NCBI GenBank assembly: GCA_963576725.1
Contig: OY755252.1
Span: forward strand, 52,105,059-52,169,058
Length of the DNA stretch: 64,000 nucleotides
Direction: 5' to 3'
DNA from: Azorinus chamasolen
Lineage: Eukaryota; Mollusca; Bivalvia; Cardiida; Solecurtidae
The notes under the pieces are model-generated. The model saw nothing but the letters and a program-made list of their open reading frames with translations, was not told where the DNA came from and did no database searches. The translations under genes and the position numbers were made by a program. Below, piece after piece: positions 23,358 to 34,443 of the stretch (positions are counted from its first letter, which is position 1; each line of letters starts with the position of its first letter).

Positions 23358-24426
23358 CAGGGTTCGCACAGGCTTGAAAAGTACTTGAAAATGAAGGGCT
23401 GTCTTGAAAAGTCCTTGAAAATGGTTTAAGTCTTAAAAAGTACTTGAAAATCGTTTGGAGTCCTTGAAAAGTACTTGATTTTCAACATATTCGGTCTGCT
23501 GAAATAAAAAAAACCTCAAAACCCTTGAATTTATATTTAAATTTAAAGTTCCGAGAGATTCAATTGTAGTTTGCCGATACGCTCGTTTTTTCTCTCTCTC
23601 AGTACGAAGTTACGGTAGGGGGACGAATGGATACTTGGGGTGAATCTGTCGTCTGGTTCCAGGCGAGATTGTCTCCCTTTTTGAAACAAACATGTGACGC
23701 TTTCAAAATGTAGTGAAACGAACTAAATTAATACTTTTACGACGCTTTCACGTTTGTGAAACCATCATTAAAAATGGGAAAATGTGTATTTAACCGCGAA
23801 TGGATAAAGAAATATCAGTGGGTTGAGGAAACCGCCGATAAATCGAAAGCACGTTGTCGGTATTGTAACAAGGATGTTGACATCGCGCGCATGGGAGAAA
23901 GTGCCTTGAGATCACATGCCAAGGGAGAAACGCATAAGAAAAGGTGTGTTTCTCCTTCTGTTACGTCAATTTGCTCATTTATGTCTAAAACCGAACCTAA
24001 AACTGATGTAAAAGCTGAGACGTCTGCCGGTATACCAAACATGACAATTCCCCCACCCACTCAATTCCCTACTGGTAAAGCAACTGCTACATTGTCGCAC
24101 TACGTTTCTAAAAACGACGTTCTGAAAGCAGAAATCTTATGGACATTGAAAGACTCATTATGCGTATAAAGATTTTGTAAATATGTTAATCAGTTTCAGT
24201 TATCTTTTATAAAAGTTCACTTGTTTTCAACCACTAATAAGAATAACTAAGTTTAAGGAAAGAAGAGATGCTGTTTAATACTTCAATTTAAGTCAACAGA
24301 TGTGGAAATTGTCATTTTAAGGTACGTATATATAAAGTGAATAGTCCTTGAAAATAGTGTGGACTGTCCTTAAAAAGTCCTTGAAAAGTCCTTGAATTTT
24401 TGGTAATCTTGCCTGTATGAACCCTG
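23358..24426 (+). mobile_element. hAT-like transposon remnant with BED-type zinc-finger ORF
   Basis: The left end CAGGGTTCGCACAGGCTTG is matched by the inverted right end CAGGGTTCATACAGGCAAGA. Subterminal CTTGAAAAGTCCTTGAAAA repeats occur at both ends. Immediate flanks (AACTACTA, TACTAGCC) do not form a clean 8-bp duplication, so the insertion is old or its ends are altered. The internal ORF at 23756-24169 supports the hAT assignment. Confidence 0.6.
23756..24169 (+). pseudogene. N-terminal fragment of a BED-type zinc-finger transposase (hAT-like)
   Basis: The 137-residue frame begins MKPSLKMGKCVFNREWIKKY; a second ATG at residue 7 is an equally plausible start. Residues 15-62 form a zinc-finger module of the kind found at the N terminus of hAT transposases. 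C34 and C37 are in RCRYCNKD, H54 is in ALRSHAKG and H60 is in ETHKKR, a C-x2-C-x16-H-x5-H arrangement. A conserved-looking AEILWTLK segment follows at about 129-136, then a stop after a few residues. The RNase-H-like catalytic region and dimerisation domain of a complete hAT transposase (usually several hundred residues more) are absent from the element. It would have bound transposon ends in the nucleus; here it is probably a dead fragment. The family call rests on motif pattern alone. Confidence 0.6.
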
Positions 24427-24893
24427 TACTAGCCATTCGGGACAAACTCTCTCAAACATTCAAAACAGGAAAAACGTTTAAAACAAGAATGTTGTATCTG
24501 ATCTTTTTCAATATAGATAAAGAAGGTATTTTGCTGGGACTCGCCAATCTAAACCTTTTATCAAAGGAAACGTATTAACCAAGAACGTTCTATCAAATCT
24601 TTACTGTATCATTATCTTATGGTCCAAGATTGTTCAAATTATGACCCTAGGGCCGAAAAATGGCCAGCCATGGGGCTTATCAGTTTTTCATAGGAAAATC
24701 TTTATAATTCTTCTTCTCTAAAACTAAAATGTCCAGACATTTGATATTTGGTATGTATTATAAGCTAATGATCCTCTACCAAATTGACTCCAGGGCCTAA
24801 AATGGCCCCGCCCTGGGGCTTATAAGTTTTACATAGGAAAATCTTTAAAAATCTTCTTCTGAAACTAAAATGCCCAGAACTTTGATATTAAAA

Positions 24894-26054
24894 TTTAGCT
24901 CACCTGAGCAAAGCTAAGTGTGAGCTTTTGGGAGACTTGAATGTCCGTCGTCCGTCGTCAACAATATGCTTGTGAACACTCTAGTGGTCACAATTTTAGT
25001 CCAATCTTCATGAAATTTTGTCAGAATGATTGTCTTGATAGAATCTCGAAGTAATTTGAAAGTGGGTTACATGGGGTTAAAAACTAGGTCACTAGGTCAA
25101 ATAGTAGTAAAACCTTATGAACACTCGAGAGGTCACATTTTTAGCCCAATCTTCATGAAACTTGGTCAGAATGATTGTCCTAATAAAATCACAGACCAGA
25201 TTGAAAGTGGGTTATGCGGGGTCAAAAACTAGGTCAAATTGTAGAACAATTTTGTGAACTCTCTAGAGGTCACATTTGTATCTGAATATTCATGAAACTT
25301 TATCAGAATTATTGTTTTGATAAAATCTCTGACAAGTTTGAAAGTGGGTCACATGGGGTAAAAAAATTGATCACTAGGTCAAACAGTAGAAAAACCTGGT
25401 GAACACTCTAGTGGTCACATTTTTTGTCCAATCTTCCTAAAACCTAGTCAGAATGATTTTGTTGATAAAATCTCGGCCATCTTTTAAAGTTGGTCATGTG
25501 GGGTCAAAAACTAGGTCACTAGGTCGAATAGTAGGAAAACCTTGTGAACACTCTAGAGGTCACATTTTTTAGCCGAATCTCCATGAAACTCAAAATGATT
25601 GTTTTGATAAAATCTGAGACAAGTTAGAAAGTGGGTTACATGAGGTTAAAAACTAGGTCACTGGGTCATATCTTAGAAAAATTTTGTTTGCACTCCAGCA
25701 GCCACATTTTTAGCCCAATCTTCCTCAAGCTTGCTTAGAATGTTTGTCTTGGTGATATCAAGGTTGAGTTTGATCATGGGTGGGGTGGGATCAAAACGTA
25801 GTTCACTTGGTCAAATCTTAGAAAAATCACTCTAGAGGGCACATTTTTATCCCAATCTTCTTTGGTTAGAATGATTGTCTTGATAAAATCAATATTCTAA
25901 ATCTTTGAAAATCTTGTACTCCAGAACCATTGCTCAGGATCCACTATCAACATTATTCAAATATTGTCCCTTAGGTCAATATTGGCTCCTTGGGCTACCC
26001 AGCTATAATCTTAAATCCATGGTAATCAGGTGAGTGATTAAGGGCCCTCTTGTT
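24894..26054 (+). mobile_element. AGCTCACC composite element with six ~145-bp cores
   Basis: Starts TTTAGCTCACCTGAGCAAAG, with a hairpin to GTGAGC, then CCGTCGTCCGTCGTCAACAA. Core repeats follow with ACACTCTAGTGGTCACA, CAATCTTCATGAAACTTGGT and AAAACTAGGTCACTAGGTCA. It ends GGTGAGTGATTAAGGGCCCT and CTTGTT at 26054. It interrupts an older composite element. Several cores carry AGGTCA repeats spaced by two bases. Confidence 0.7.
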
Positions 26055-26579
26055 CATAGACTTACTTGAGAAAAACCTTGAAAAATCTTTGTCCCTGAAA
26101 CCATCAGGCCCATACCTTCAATATTTGGTATGTAGCTTTGCCTTGTGGTCCTCTGCCAAGAATGTTCAACTTACAACCCCGGGTGAAACTTGACCCCGCC
26201 CTGGGGCTTATCAGTTTTTCATGGGGAAATAATTATAAAATATTCTTTTTCCCTGGAACATTAAGGCTTAGACCTTTAATTAATGGCATGCATCTTTCCC
26301 TTATAGTTCTCTACCAAGGTTGTACAAATGATGACTTCTGGGTCAAAATTGGCTCCACCCCCGTTGTTTATCTCAGGTGAGCGCTTCAGGCCCTCATGGC
26401 CTTCTTCTTTTCCATTTTGTTTCAACAAAAGCAGTTTGGATTGTGATGAGATGCCAAGCTACTTGGTATCTCTTCTCTGGATCCAGACTGTTTGCATAGG
26501 TAATCACAGACCAATCATTGGCCAATTGGGTTAATTATTACTCTGGGCCATCTGTGTTCTATGGAATCATGCCAACACT

Positions 26580-26900
26580 ATTCACTAGTAGTGGAAAAGT
26601 TTGAACTCTTGCCCTCATGAATGTATGAATATTTATTAGCAGAATTTTGTAATGGCTTAACCAGTTCCCTCATAGGCTAACTTTAGACACATTCTTTTTG
26701 AATAAATCTACTGAAAAGGAGCATTTACTAGAAAAAATAGAATTGTGTAGTTTTGAAACCACTGTTATAAATAGAGCATTTGCTCAGTGGACAGTGTTTT
26801 CTCTAGACTTTAATTTTTGGCAAAAACCAGAGTGTCAAACAAAAATGATTTTCTTTCGACAGATTTTTTTAATGTATTTATAAATAAAGATCTTTGATCT
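26580..26900 (+). repeat. Truncated MITE of the GATAAATAGAGCA hairpin subfamily
   Basis: CCCTCATAGGCTAACTTTAG, GAATAAATCTACTGAAAAGG and GAAACCACTGTTATAAATAG match the left half of the MITEs at 29048-30923 and 50926-52287. The copy ends at the hairpin apex (GAGCATTTGCTC). No gene is seen; the ORF reading across it is fortuitous. Confidence 0.55.
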
Positions 26901-26999
26901 CTGTTTTATTATAAACAAATACTACTTCAACACAAACCTTTTGAATATGAAACTGTCATTAATTGTATTTGATTTTAACCTTAAGTTAACCCTAAGAAG

Positions 27000-27525
27000 T
27001 ACCTTATACATATAGTAAAACTTTGAAAACTTCTCCTCTGAAACCAGAAGGTTCATAGCTTTCATATATGGCACATAGAATCATGTTCAGTTCCTTTACA
27101 AAAGTTATACAAATTATGGCCCTGGGGTCAAAATTAGCCCCGCCCCAGGGGTGGGCCATTTTCAATAGAAACAAATAGTGAAATCTTTGAAAATCTTCTT
27201 CTCTGAAACTGGGAGGCTCTCGACTTTCATATTTGGCACAGAGCATCATGTTCAGGTCCTCTACAAAAGTTATATGAATTATGGCCCTGGGGTCAAAGTT
27301 GGCCCTGCCCCAGGGGTTGGCAGTTTTCAACTAAGAAACAAAAACGCTTGTTTTAACTGTTAAAGTATGCCTATTTACAACTCTTTGAGATAAAGCCTTG
27401 AAACTTGGTCTCACAATTGAATTTGTGTTTAGCATTAAATTTTGCGTTTAGCAAATACATTAACCTTAGTTTATGTTGAACAAGACCTCGACGGGTGTGT
27501 TTTGTGCCCACTGGCACTCTTGTTT
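27000..27525 (+). mobile_element. AGCTCACC-family composite fragment
   Basis: Two-and-a-half core repeats (TGAAAATCTTCTTCTCTGAA, CATATTTGGCACAGAGCATC, GCCCTGGGGTCAAAGTTGGC), then a diverged tail ending GGCACTCTTGTTTAA. The start hairpin is missing. Confidence 0.6.
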
Positions 27526-28179
27526 AATTTTTTTTTTTAACAAAAATATAATTATAGTGTCAGTCCAGGAATTAATCACAAATTCATTGCCAATATGCAA
27601 GCACTTTGATCTGCTCTAAAAAAAACTAGGAACAGAAATTGAGCAGAATTATCTTTCCCATGTAGCGCAGCTGTTTTATTTATAAGAACTTCCTTTGATT
27701 ATGGACAAATGCATAAACATTTGCAAACTGTTGATAGAGGAGCTTTCTAACCAGGGTCTGCATTGTTTATCAGTCTGAAATACTTGTAGTTTCATTGTAT
27801 TTAGCCCTTCACCTGCTGAACAATAAAACTGCCTCCTCCATTTATAAATATCAAACAAACTATCAAACAAAAATTTATGTCAAGATTTTGTCACTGAATA
27901 GATATTTATGACAAACAGCGCAGATCTGATCAATAGAGGGCTCCTCCAGGACCCCATTAATCTGGGGCTACACTGTTTGCTATAAGGTGTTATATACTTG
28001 GTTGCCACATTTTTAGGCTTGTTGTCTTATAGAATGAAATATACTTTTAAGCACTGATGGGCAATTCCACTTTGGGAATTCAGTGTTCAATGGGTTTAAA
28101 AAGAGCCTATTAAATCCCAGGCTTCTAAAACTAGAGAATTATCAAAAACATCTACCAGATGTCCAGATAAGATGCATAA
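27526..28179. other. No gene seen; decayed MITE pieces
   Basis: One hairpin remnant at about 27912-27981 (AACAGCGCAGATCTGATCAA opposite GGGGCTACACTGTTTGC) and a half-copy at 27725-27770. Otherwise AT-rich sequence without recognisable features. Confidence 0.45.
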
Positions 28180-28345
28180 AATAAAACATTTTCAAGAATG
28201 ACTTCTTCATTTCTCCACCAAACCCTATGTTGTGACCACTCTTTAGAATCGTCTCAAAGAGATGATTCCAAAGAGTAGTCACAACATAGGATTTGGTGGA
28301 GAAATGTTTTTAGTATTTGAGTATGCACCTGTCTGTTGTATCTGT
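28180..28345. repeat. Long hairpin element (CTCCACCAAACCCTATGTTGTGA stem)
   Basis: The left arm is 28209-28250 (TTCTCCACCAAACCCTATGT...) and the right arm 28264-28306 (...ACATAGGATTTGGTGGAGAA), a stem of about 42 bp with few mismatches. The trailing phrase TAGTATTTGAGTATGCACCT then TCTGTTGTTCTGTC is almost the repeat unit of the satellite at 53.9 kb. Partial copies lie at 2290-2375, 4045-4075 and 53800-53940. Confidence 0.75.
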
Positions 28346-28729
28346 TGTTCTGTCTACAAGTGTCAAAAGAAAGAACAGTCTTTCAGATGTAGTGCAGCTG
28401 TTTTGTTCTGTAGGAATTCTGGCTTTCATTAAAATGATTACTCATTTCTACAGGGAATAATCAGGGCTATTGATGGCTTGTTTTCTTGTTTGTTCAGCAT
28501 CTGAGTTATACCATAATTGGCAAATAAACGAGGCTGTTTTGTCGTTGTCGGGTTAATATTAATGTTGTTTAACCATTTCCTTATTGCATATTCATGTAAG
28601 TAATAATGACATCATTAGTTTTAATAAGATTAAACTAACTAGCACCAAATAAGTGGTAGCTTTTACAAACAGTTTGGATCCAGATGAGGTGCTGAGTAAC
28701 TCGTCATCTCATCAGGATCCATACTGACC

Positions 28730-28935
28730 CTTTCCTTCATATAAACAGCCTTTGCTAACAGAGTAGATCAAGATCACATGGCTCCAATAGGAACCATGTG
28801 ATCAGGGTCTGCTCTGTTTGCTTATGACATGATGTAGATCCCAAAATTTCCCTTGAAAAGTTTACATGATAAAACTTCAGCTAATCAATATTCATCATGT
28901 CATTATTTCTTACATAAGTAAGATAAGTAGATAAG
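28730..28935 (+). mobile_element. TTAA-family hairpin MITE, ends degraded
   Basis: CCCTTTCCTTCATATAAACA, hairpin at about 28756-28821 (TAACAGAGTAGATCAAGATC to GATCAGGGTCTGCTCTGTTT) with loop CAATAG, then AATATTCATCATGTCATTAT. The terminal TTAA sites are lost. Confidence 0.6.
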
Positions 28936-29047
28936 TTTTCCTTAAAATAGGGTATTTACACCACTAGTTTTAAGGTTATAAATGCTTATTACGGTTTTCT
29001 ATTGAGTAACAATTATATTTTTACCCCACTGATATTTGGTTAATTGC

Positions 29048-30923
29048 TTAACCCTTTCCTCCATAAATACGCCTTTCTACGCCTCTGTAAAAATCACCTG
29101 TTGTAACCATTGTGATAAATAGAGCATTTGCTCCTATAGGAGCAAATGCTCTATTTATCACAATTGTTTCAAACTACAAAATTCTAAAAAAAATTCCGTT
29201 TCTCTATTTAATGCTCCTTTTTAGCTCACCAGAGCACAAAGTGCTCAGGGTGAGCTTTTGTGATCGCCAGATGTCTGTCGTCCGTCGGTGTGCGTCGTCC
29301 GTCGTCAGTCGTCAACAATTTGAACCTTTAAAAATCATCTCTTCTGAATCTACAGGGTTCTCAGCTTTCATCTTTGGTACATAGCATCACCAATAGGTCC
29401 TCTACAAAAGTTATATAAATTATGCCCCTGGGGTCAAAATTGGCCCCGCCCCAGGGGTGGGAAGTTTTCAATAGAAACATATAGTAAAACTTTGAAAATC
29501 TTCTCCTCTGAAACCAGAAGGTTATTAGCTTTCATATTTGGCACATAGCATCATGTTCAGGTCCTCTACAAAATTTATATAAATTATGACCCTGGGGTCA
29601 AAATTGGCCCCGCCCCAGGGGTGGGCAGTTTTCAATAGAAACAAATAATGAAATCTTTGAAAATCTTCTCCTCTGAAACTGAAAGGCTCTCATCTTTCAT
29701 ATTTGGCACAGAGCAGCATATTCAGGTCCTCTACAAAAGTTATATAAATTAAGGCCCTGGGGTCAAAATTGGCCCCGCCCCAGGCGTGGGCAGTTTCCAA
29801 TAGAAATATATAGTGAAAACTTTGAAAATCTTCTCCTCTGAAACTAGAAGGTTCTCAGCTTTAATATTTGGCACATAGCATCATGTTCAGGTCCTCTACA
29901 AAAGTTATATAAATTATTGCCCTGGGGTTAAAATTAGCCCCGCCCCAGGGGTATCAGTTTTCAATGGAAACAAATAGTGAAATCTTTGAAAATCTTCTCC
30001 TCTGAAACTGGAAGGCGCTTAGCTTTCATATTTGGCACAGATCATCATGTTCAGGTCCTCTACAAAAGTTATATAAATTATGCCCCTGGGGTCAAAATTG
30101 GGGCCCCCCCAGGGGTGGGAAGTTTTCAATAGAAACATATAGTAAACCTTTGAAAATCTTCTCATTTGAAATCAGACGTTTCTCAGCTTTCATATTTGGC
30201 ACATAGCATCATGTTCAAGTCCTCTACAAAAGTTATATAAATTATGCCCCGGGGGGGTCAAAATTGGCCCCGCCCCAGGGATGGGTAGTTTTCAATAGAA
30301 ACAAATAGTGAAATCTTTGAAAATCTTCTCCTCTGAAACTGGAAGCGCTCAGCTTTCATATTTGGCACAGAGCATCATGTTCAGGTCCTCTACAAAAGCT
30401 ATATTAATTATTGCCCTGGGGTCAAAATTGTCCCCGCCCCAGGGGTGGGCAGTTTTCAATGGAAACAAATAGTGAAAACTTTGAAAATCTTCTTCTGAAT
30501 CTGGAAAGTTCTCAGCTTTCATATTTGGCACATAGCATCATGTATAGGTCCTCTACAAAAGTTATATGAATTATGGCCCTGGGGTCAAAATTGTCCCCGC
30601 CCCAGGGGTGGGTAGTTTTCAGCAGAAACATATAGAGAAAACTTTGAAAATCTTCTCCTCTGAAACTGAAAGGTTCTCAGCTTTAATATTTGGCTCATAG
30701 CATCATGTTCAAGTCCTCTACAAAAGTTATATAAATTACGCCCCTGGGGTCAAAATTGGCCTGCCCCAGGGCCGGCTAGTTTTCTATAGAAACATATAGT
30801 GAAAACTTTGAAAATCTTCTCCTCTGATTGTCTGGTGAGCGCTTCAGGGCATTCTGGCCCTCTTGTTGGTAGATTTATTCAAAGAGGTTGGATCTAAAAA
30901 TAGCCTATGAGGGAATGGGTTAA
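29048..30923. mobile_element. GATAAATAGAGCA-subfamily MITE, split by an AGCTCACC element
   Basis: TTAACCCTTTCCTCCATAAA at 29048. The central palindrome AGAGCATTTGCTCCTATAGG mirrors itself to about 29170 (CAATTGTTTCAAAC). The element is interrupted at 29221 and resumes at 30868 with GGTAGATTTATTCAAAGAGG, ending GGGAATGGGTTAA at 30923. Without the insertion it is about 229 bp. Confidence 0.75.
29221..30867 (+). mobile_element. Complete AGCTCACC composite element
   Basis: Starts TTAGCTCACCAGAGCACAAA, with a hairpin GCTCACC/GGTGAGC and nested GAGCAC/GTGCTC, then GTCCGTC-type tracts (29276-29312). About nine ~165-bp cores follow, each with TGAAAATCTTCTCCTCTGAA, TTCATATTTGGCACATAGCA and CCTCTACAAAAGTTATATAA. 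The tail GGTGAGCGCTTCAGG and GGCCCTCTTGTT ends at 30867. The MITE empty-site sequence shows no target duplication beyond ambiguous T bases, as expected for Helitron-type insertion. The reverse complement ends GGTGAGCTAA, compatible with a Helitron CTRR end. Confidence 0.7.
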
Positions 30924-30946
30924 GACAGCAACTCATGATGATTTCC

Positions 30947-31172
30947 TTAACTCTTTCCCGTATAGATTGCTTCTTTGCACGTTAAGTAATTTTTTGTCTG
31001 CAACAATTGTCGTCTGCTTCAATTCTTAAAATAAACTCTCTCATTTCTTAGCAAAAATATGATCAAGGTGACAAACAGTTTGGATCCTGATGAGACGATG
31101 CATTATGCGGCCTCTCATCTGGATCCAAACTGTTTGCATAGGTAAACACAGTTTCACCGCAAGTGTGCAAAG
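30947..31172 (+). mobile_element. CAGTTTGGATCC-subfamily MITE
   Basis: TTAACTCTTTCCCGTATAGA at 30947, internal TTTTTGTCTGCAACAATTGT, hairpin at about 31073-31137 (CAGTTTGGATCCTGATGAGA to TCTCATCTGGATCCAAACTG) and a worn right end GTGTGCAAAGAG. Confidence 0.7.
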
Positions 31173-31348
31173 AGTGGTTTACTTCCAATCTTCTTAAAGC
31201 AACCCCCTGCCTAAACTATGTAAGATTAAGCAACTACTTGCCACTTAGACATAGAATTGGACATTGCCTTTCAAGTGGATGTCTGTGTGGAGGAATAGGT
31301 ATATGTGTGAAAAAGAGGTTTTATGAGGAAAATTTTGAACTCTTTTTA

Positions 31349-31511
31349 TGATGAAGAAAATATTCCAAAATAGGGAATTAATATAATACATAAATACTTG
31401 AATTGCTCTGATCTAATATTTGGACCACTAAGGGCCTTTTTCAAAGATTATCATGTCAAAATACACGTCACATTTTGTTACATGCATTCAGCCATAAAAT
31501 CAAAGAGAATA
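31349..31511 (+). repeat. Solo copy of the arm of the 57.4-kb palindrome
   Basis: AAATATTCCAAAATAGGGAA, CATAAATACTTGAATTGCTC and GGGCCTTTTTCAAAGATTATC match the reverse complement of 57417-57620 over about 160 bp, ending at CAAAGAGAATA. The element therefore exists once here as a single arm. Confidence 0.75.
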
Positions 31512-31746
31512 TTTAATTACAAGAAGAGCCAAAATGAGCGAAATAGTCTGCCTAATTTCTTTTATGCAGCGCGATACGCTGCAACAGCAATGACGAGATC
31601 AATATTTTGTACCAGTCTATCTATACATTAACGCGCACTGACCGACGACATAATGCATACTGTCTGTTTACAAGAAAGGAAGCTATGTCAGCGGACGTTT
31701 GTTTTCATTACGCACTGAATTTCAAAGGAAATGCTTAGACTGATTT

Positions 31747-32635
31747 TTATGCCCCCGCCTTTAGGTGACGGGGGCATTAAGTTTTACCCTTGTCCGCCGC
31801 GTCCGTACGTACGTACGTGCGTACGAAATTTTCGTAAAGGGTTTCTTGGCTTGTGTAAGGTGGAATGATTTTAAAATTTTTGTCTGAAGAATTATCATAG
31901 TGAGTTGTAACATGTCTCCCCTTTTCAGGTCTGTTGTCCATCTACTTCCTGTTTGCCGACACTTTGATTGAATTTTGGTGATTGTTTAATGACAAAAAAT
32001 TTCGTCAAAGATTTTTTCGCATGTGTAAACTGCAATGATTTGATATTTGGTCTGAAGCATAATCATAGTGAGTTGTACGGTGTCTCCCCTTTTCAGGTTT
32101 TTCATCTGCTTCCTGTTTGCCTACACTTTGATTGAATTTTGGTGATTGTTTAATGATAAAAAATTTCGTCAAAGATTTCTTCGCCCGTGAAAGATGCAAT
32201 GATTTGATATGTGGTCTGAAGCATAATCATAGCGAATTGTACTGTGTCTCCCCCTTTCAGGTCTGACGTTCTTCTACTTCCTGTTTGCGGACACTTTGAA
32301 TTTTTGTGATTGTTTAATGACAAAAAATTTCATCAAAGATTTCTTCGCCCGTGTAAGCTGCAATGATTTGATATTTGGTCTGAAGCATTATCATAGTGAG
32401 TCTCCCCCTTTTCAGGTGTGTCGTTCATCTACATCCTGTTTGTCAACACTTTGATTGAATTTTGGTGATTGTTTAATGACAAAAATTTCTTCGCTCAATG
32501 AAGCTGCAATGATTTGATATTTGGTCTGAAGCATAGTCATAGTGAGTTGTACCGTGTCTCCCCCTTTCAGGTCTGTCGTTCATCTACTTCCTGTTTGCTC
32601 GCGGGGGCATCCGTGTCCCATGGACACATTTTCTT
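31747..32635 (+). mobile_element. Composite repeat, TATGCCCCCGCC type
   Basis: The hairpin TATGCCCCCGCCTTTAGGTG/ACGGGGGCATTAAG is followed by a CCGTACGTACGTACGTGCGT tract. About five ~150-bp cores contain TTCGTCAAAGATTTCTTCGC, GCAATGATTTGATATTTGGT and GTGTCTCCCCCTTTCAGGTC. It ends CGCGGGGGCATCCGTGTCCC. Confidence 0.7.
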
Positions 32636-34010
32636 TTATTATTTTTTTCTTATTATGCTGACAGATTATAAAAAATTCTTTCTGGTCATTTTTTTGGCGT
32701 AAATAATACACAAATACGCAGCTAATCTACAGCTCTGGATTATTGAACAGGTAAAGGCTTAACACTGAGACTGAGCATGAGTTTGGAAGTGGGGGGGGGG
32801 GGGGGGGGGGGATGAAGAAAATCTACTTGAATAAAATTTACTGACCCTTTCAACACTAAATTTTCAGATGGATTTCAAACAGGTCAAGTTGACTTTGAAT
32901 ATACAGGGAGGTTTTAAAAGAAAAGTGTAAAAGTGCAGACCCAATGAGAGGGCTGTTATCTGTGTGTACACTGTTTGCAAAAGGTATTAGTGACTCTATT
33001 TTGCACTGATAGGGCTACAGCATGCAAAAAGTTCAAATCTTAACAGCATTAAGTTATAACTCTTAAAGGAAACAGTGTACACAGGCATTTACAAACAGTG
33101 TAGATCAAGATCAGACTGTTACTGAGAGAGCCATGTGATCAGAGTCCACACTGTTTGCTATTCAAAATCCTGCAGCAAATTGAAGACCTTCATACTGAAT
33201 GAACACTGTAGTAACACAATGATGGACCATTCCATTCATCATTTAAAGGGTTAAGAAAGACCAGTAATAGGCTCCATTTACTAGAAACAACAAGTAAACA
33301 GGTCTGTGTATTGAAATTTCACCCTTTCAACCCTGAATTATCAGAGTGGAATGGCCCATCAGTGTTTAACTACAGAGTCCATTTAGTATAAAAGACTTTA
33401 AACGTGCCAGAGGATTTTGAATGACAAACAGTGCAGCCCCTGATTGAGGGCTCCTCTAGGAGCCCTCTGATCTGGGTCTACACCGTTTGCAAATGACAGT
33501 GCATGCATGTCCCGGTATGAAGAGAATCTATGACTCATTACCATAATCCGTCAGGCTTCTGTTGGATGTGTTTTGAAGATAACTTGAAACTTTAACTATG
33601 AATTTGTGGTTAGCAGTGCAAACTGTAGTCCTGCAGATATGACAATGAGTAAAGTTGGGCCTGTCATCAGTGAACAGTTTGACACTTAGACTGAATATGA
33701 AATAGAAAACAAAATCACTTGTAGAATACTACCAGATGACAATTTTGCAGACTAAAATTACTTAGCCTACAAAACAAATAACCCTTACAATGCAGGAACA
33801 GAGTTAAATGACCTTTGCAAACAGTGTAGACCCAGGTCAGAGGGCTACCGATGGAGCTCTCTGATCAGGGTCTGAACAGTTTGCCATATTTGACAGTTTA
33901 TGAAAAAATCTCACCCGGTCTGGAAGGGTCCATTTGAAAACTGAGCATTGTAAGAGACAGTCCAATTGCAAGTCTGGAAGGGTCCATTGGAAAACTGAGC
34001 ATTGTAAAGG
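32636..34010. repeat. Gene-free cluster of CAGTGTAGA-type hairpin remnants
   Basis: Hairpins are seen at about 33092-33163 (CAGTGTAGATCAAGATCAGA), 33425-33491 (CAGTGCAGCCCCTGATTGAG, loop CTCTAG) and 33818-33884 (CAGTGTAGACCCAGGTCAGA). Flanking phrases such as CAGAGTGGAATGGCCCATCA recur at 56455. The phrase GTCTGGAAGGGTCCATTTGA is duplicated (33919-33945 and 33972-33998). A run of about 20 G lies at 32793-32812. Confidence 0.55.
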
Positions 34011-34109
34011 CTAAATCTAGAAGGCTAAGTGTGTATTGTCTGCAATAAGCAAATCTCTGCTTTATAATTACTTTTCACAATCCTTCTAAGAGTTTTGATA
34101 CTCAGACAA

Positions 34110-34443
34110 GATGCAATTTACTCCATGAATATTTATTAGTTTAATTTTATAATACATGAATGCAGGAATTGTTTTGCCATGACAGGAACTGCAGAATTTC
34201 ATTAGCAAACAGAGAAGACCCAGATCAGATGGCACCTGTTCAGTATTCATGAAAGAAAAAATGACATCATGAATATTAATTTAGGGTATTTTTTGTAATG
34301 GTATATGAACACAGGACAGTGTTTAGAATCAGATCTATATTATACCTGAAGCAAACAGAGTGCATCCTATCCTATAGGAGCCATCGGATCTGGATCTACT
34401 CTGCAAATGCATGAGAAAGTGTTTATATGAAAGAAAGGGTTAA
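34110..34443 (-). mobile_element. TTAA-family MITE copy sharing its right TTAA with the next
   Basis: Two overlapping or recombined copies. One half hairpin at 34205-34240 (GCAAACAGAGAAGACCCAGA) and a second hairpin at about 34352-34412, followed by ATATGAAAGAAAGGGTTAA ending at 34443. That TTAA also opens the next MITE. Confidence 0.55.

Larger units (their letters stand above)
21965..24606. mobile_element. TA-flanked transposon with CAGTAAAGATT ends, carrying two further insertions
   Basis: TA at 21963-21964 and 24607-24608. The left end CAGTAAAGATTGTTTACAAC and the reverse-complemented right end CAGTAAAGATTTGATAGAAC share 11 bases at the tip. A CAG-starting end with TA duplication suggests pogo/Tc1-like. 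It contains a GTCTCCC composite element (22116-22820) and a hAT-like element (23358-24426), which account for much of its 2642 bp. No transposase of its own is recognisable. Confidence 0.65.
21533..26405 (+). mobile_element. Nested stack: old composite element interrupted by at least two later insertions
   Basis: Core repeats with TTTGATATTTGGTATGTA and CCTGGGCCAAAAATGGCCC run from about 21560 to 21964, resume at 24609-24893, and again at 26055-26405, where the tail GGTGAGCGCTTCAGGCCCTC is seen. The interruptions are a TA-flanked transposon (21965-24606) and a second composite element (24894-26054). The host phrase TTTGGTATGTATCATTATCT exists uninterrupted at about 21790-21815, which defines the empty site. 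Confidence 0.65.
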
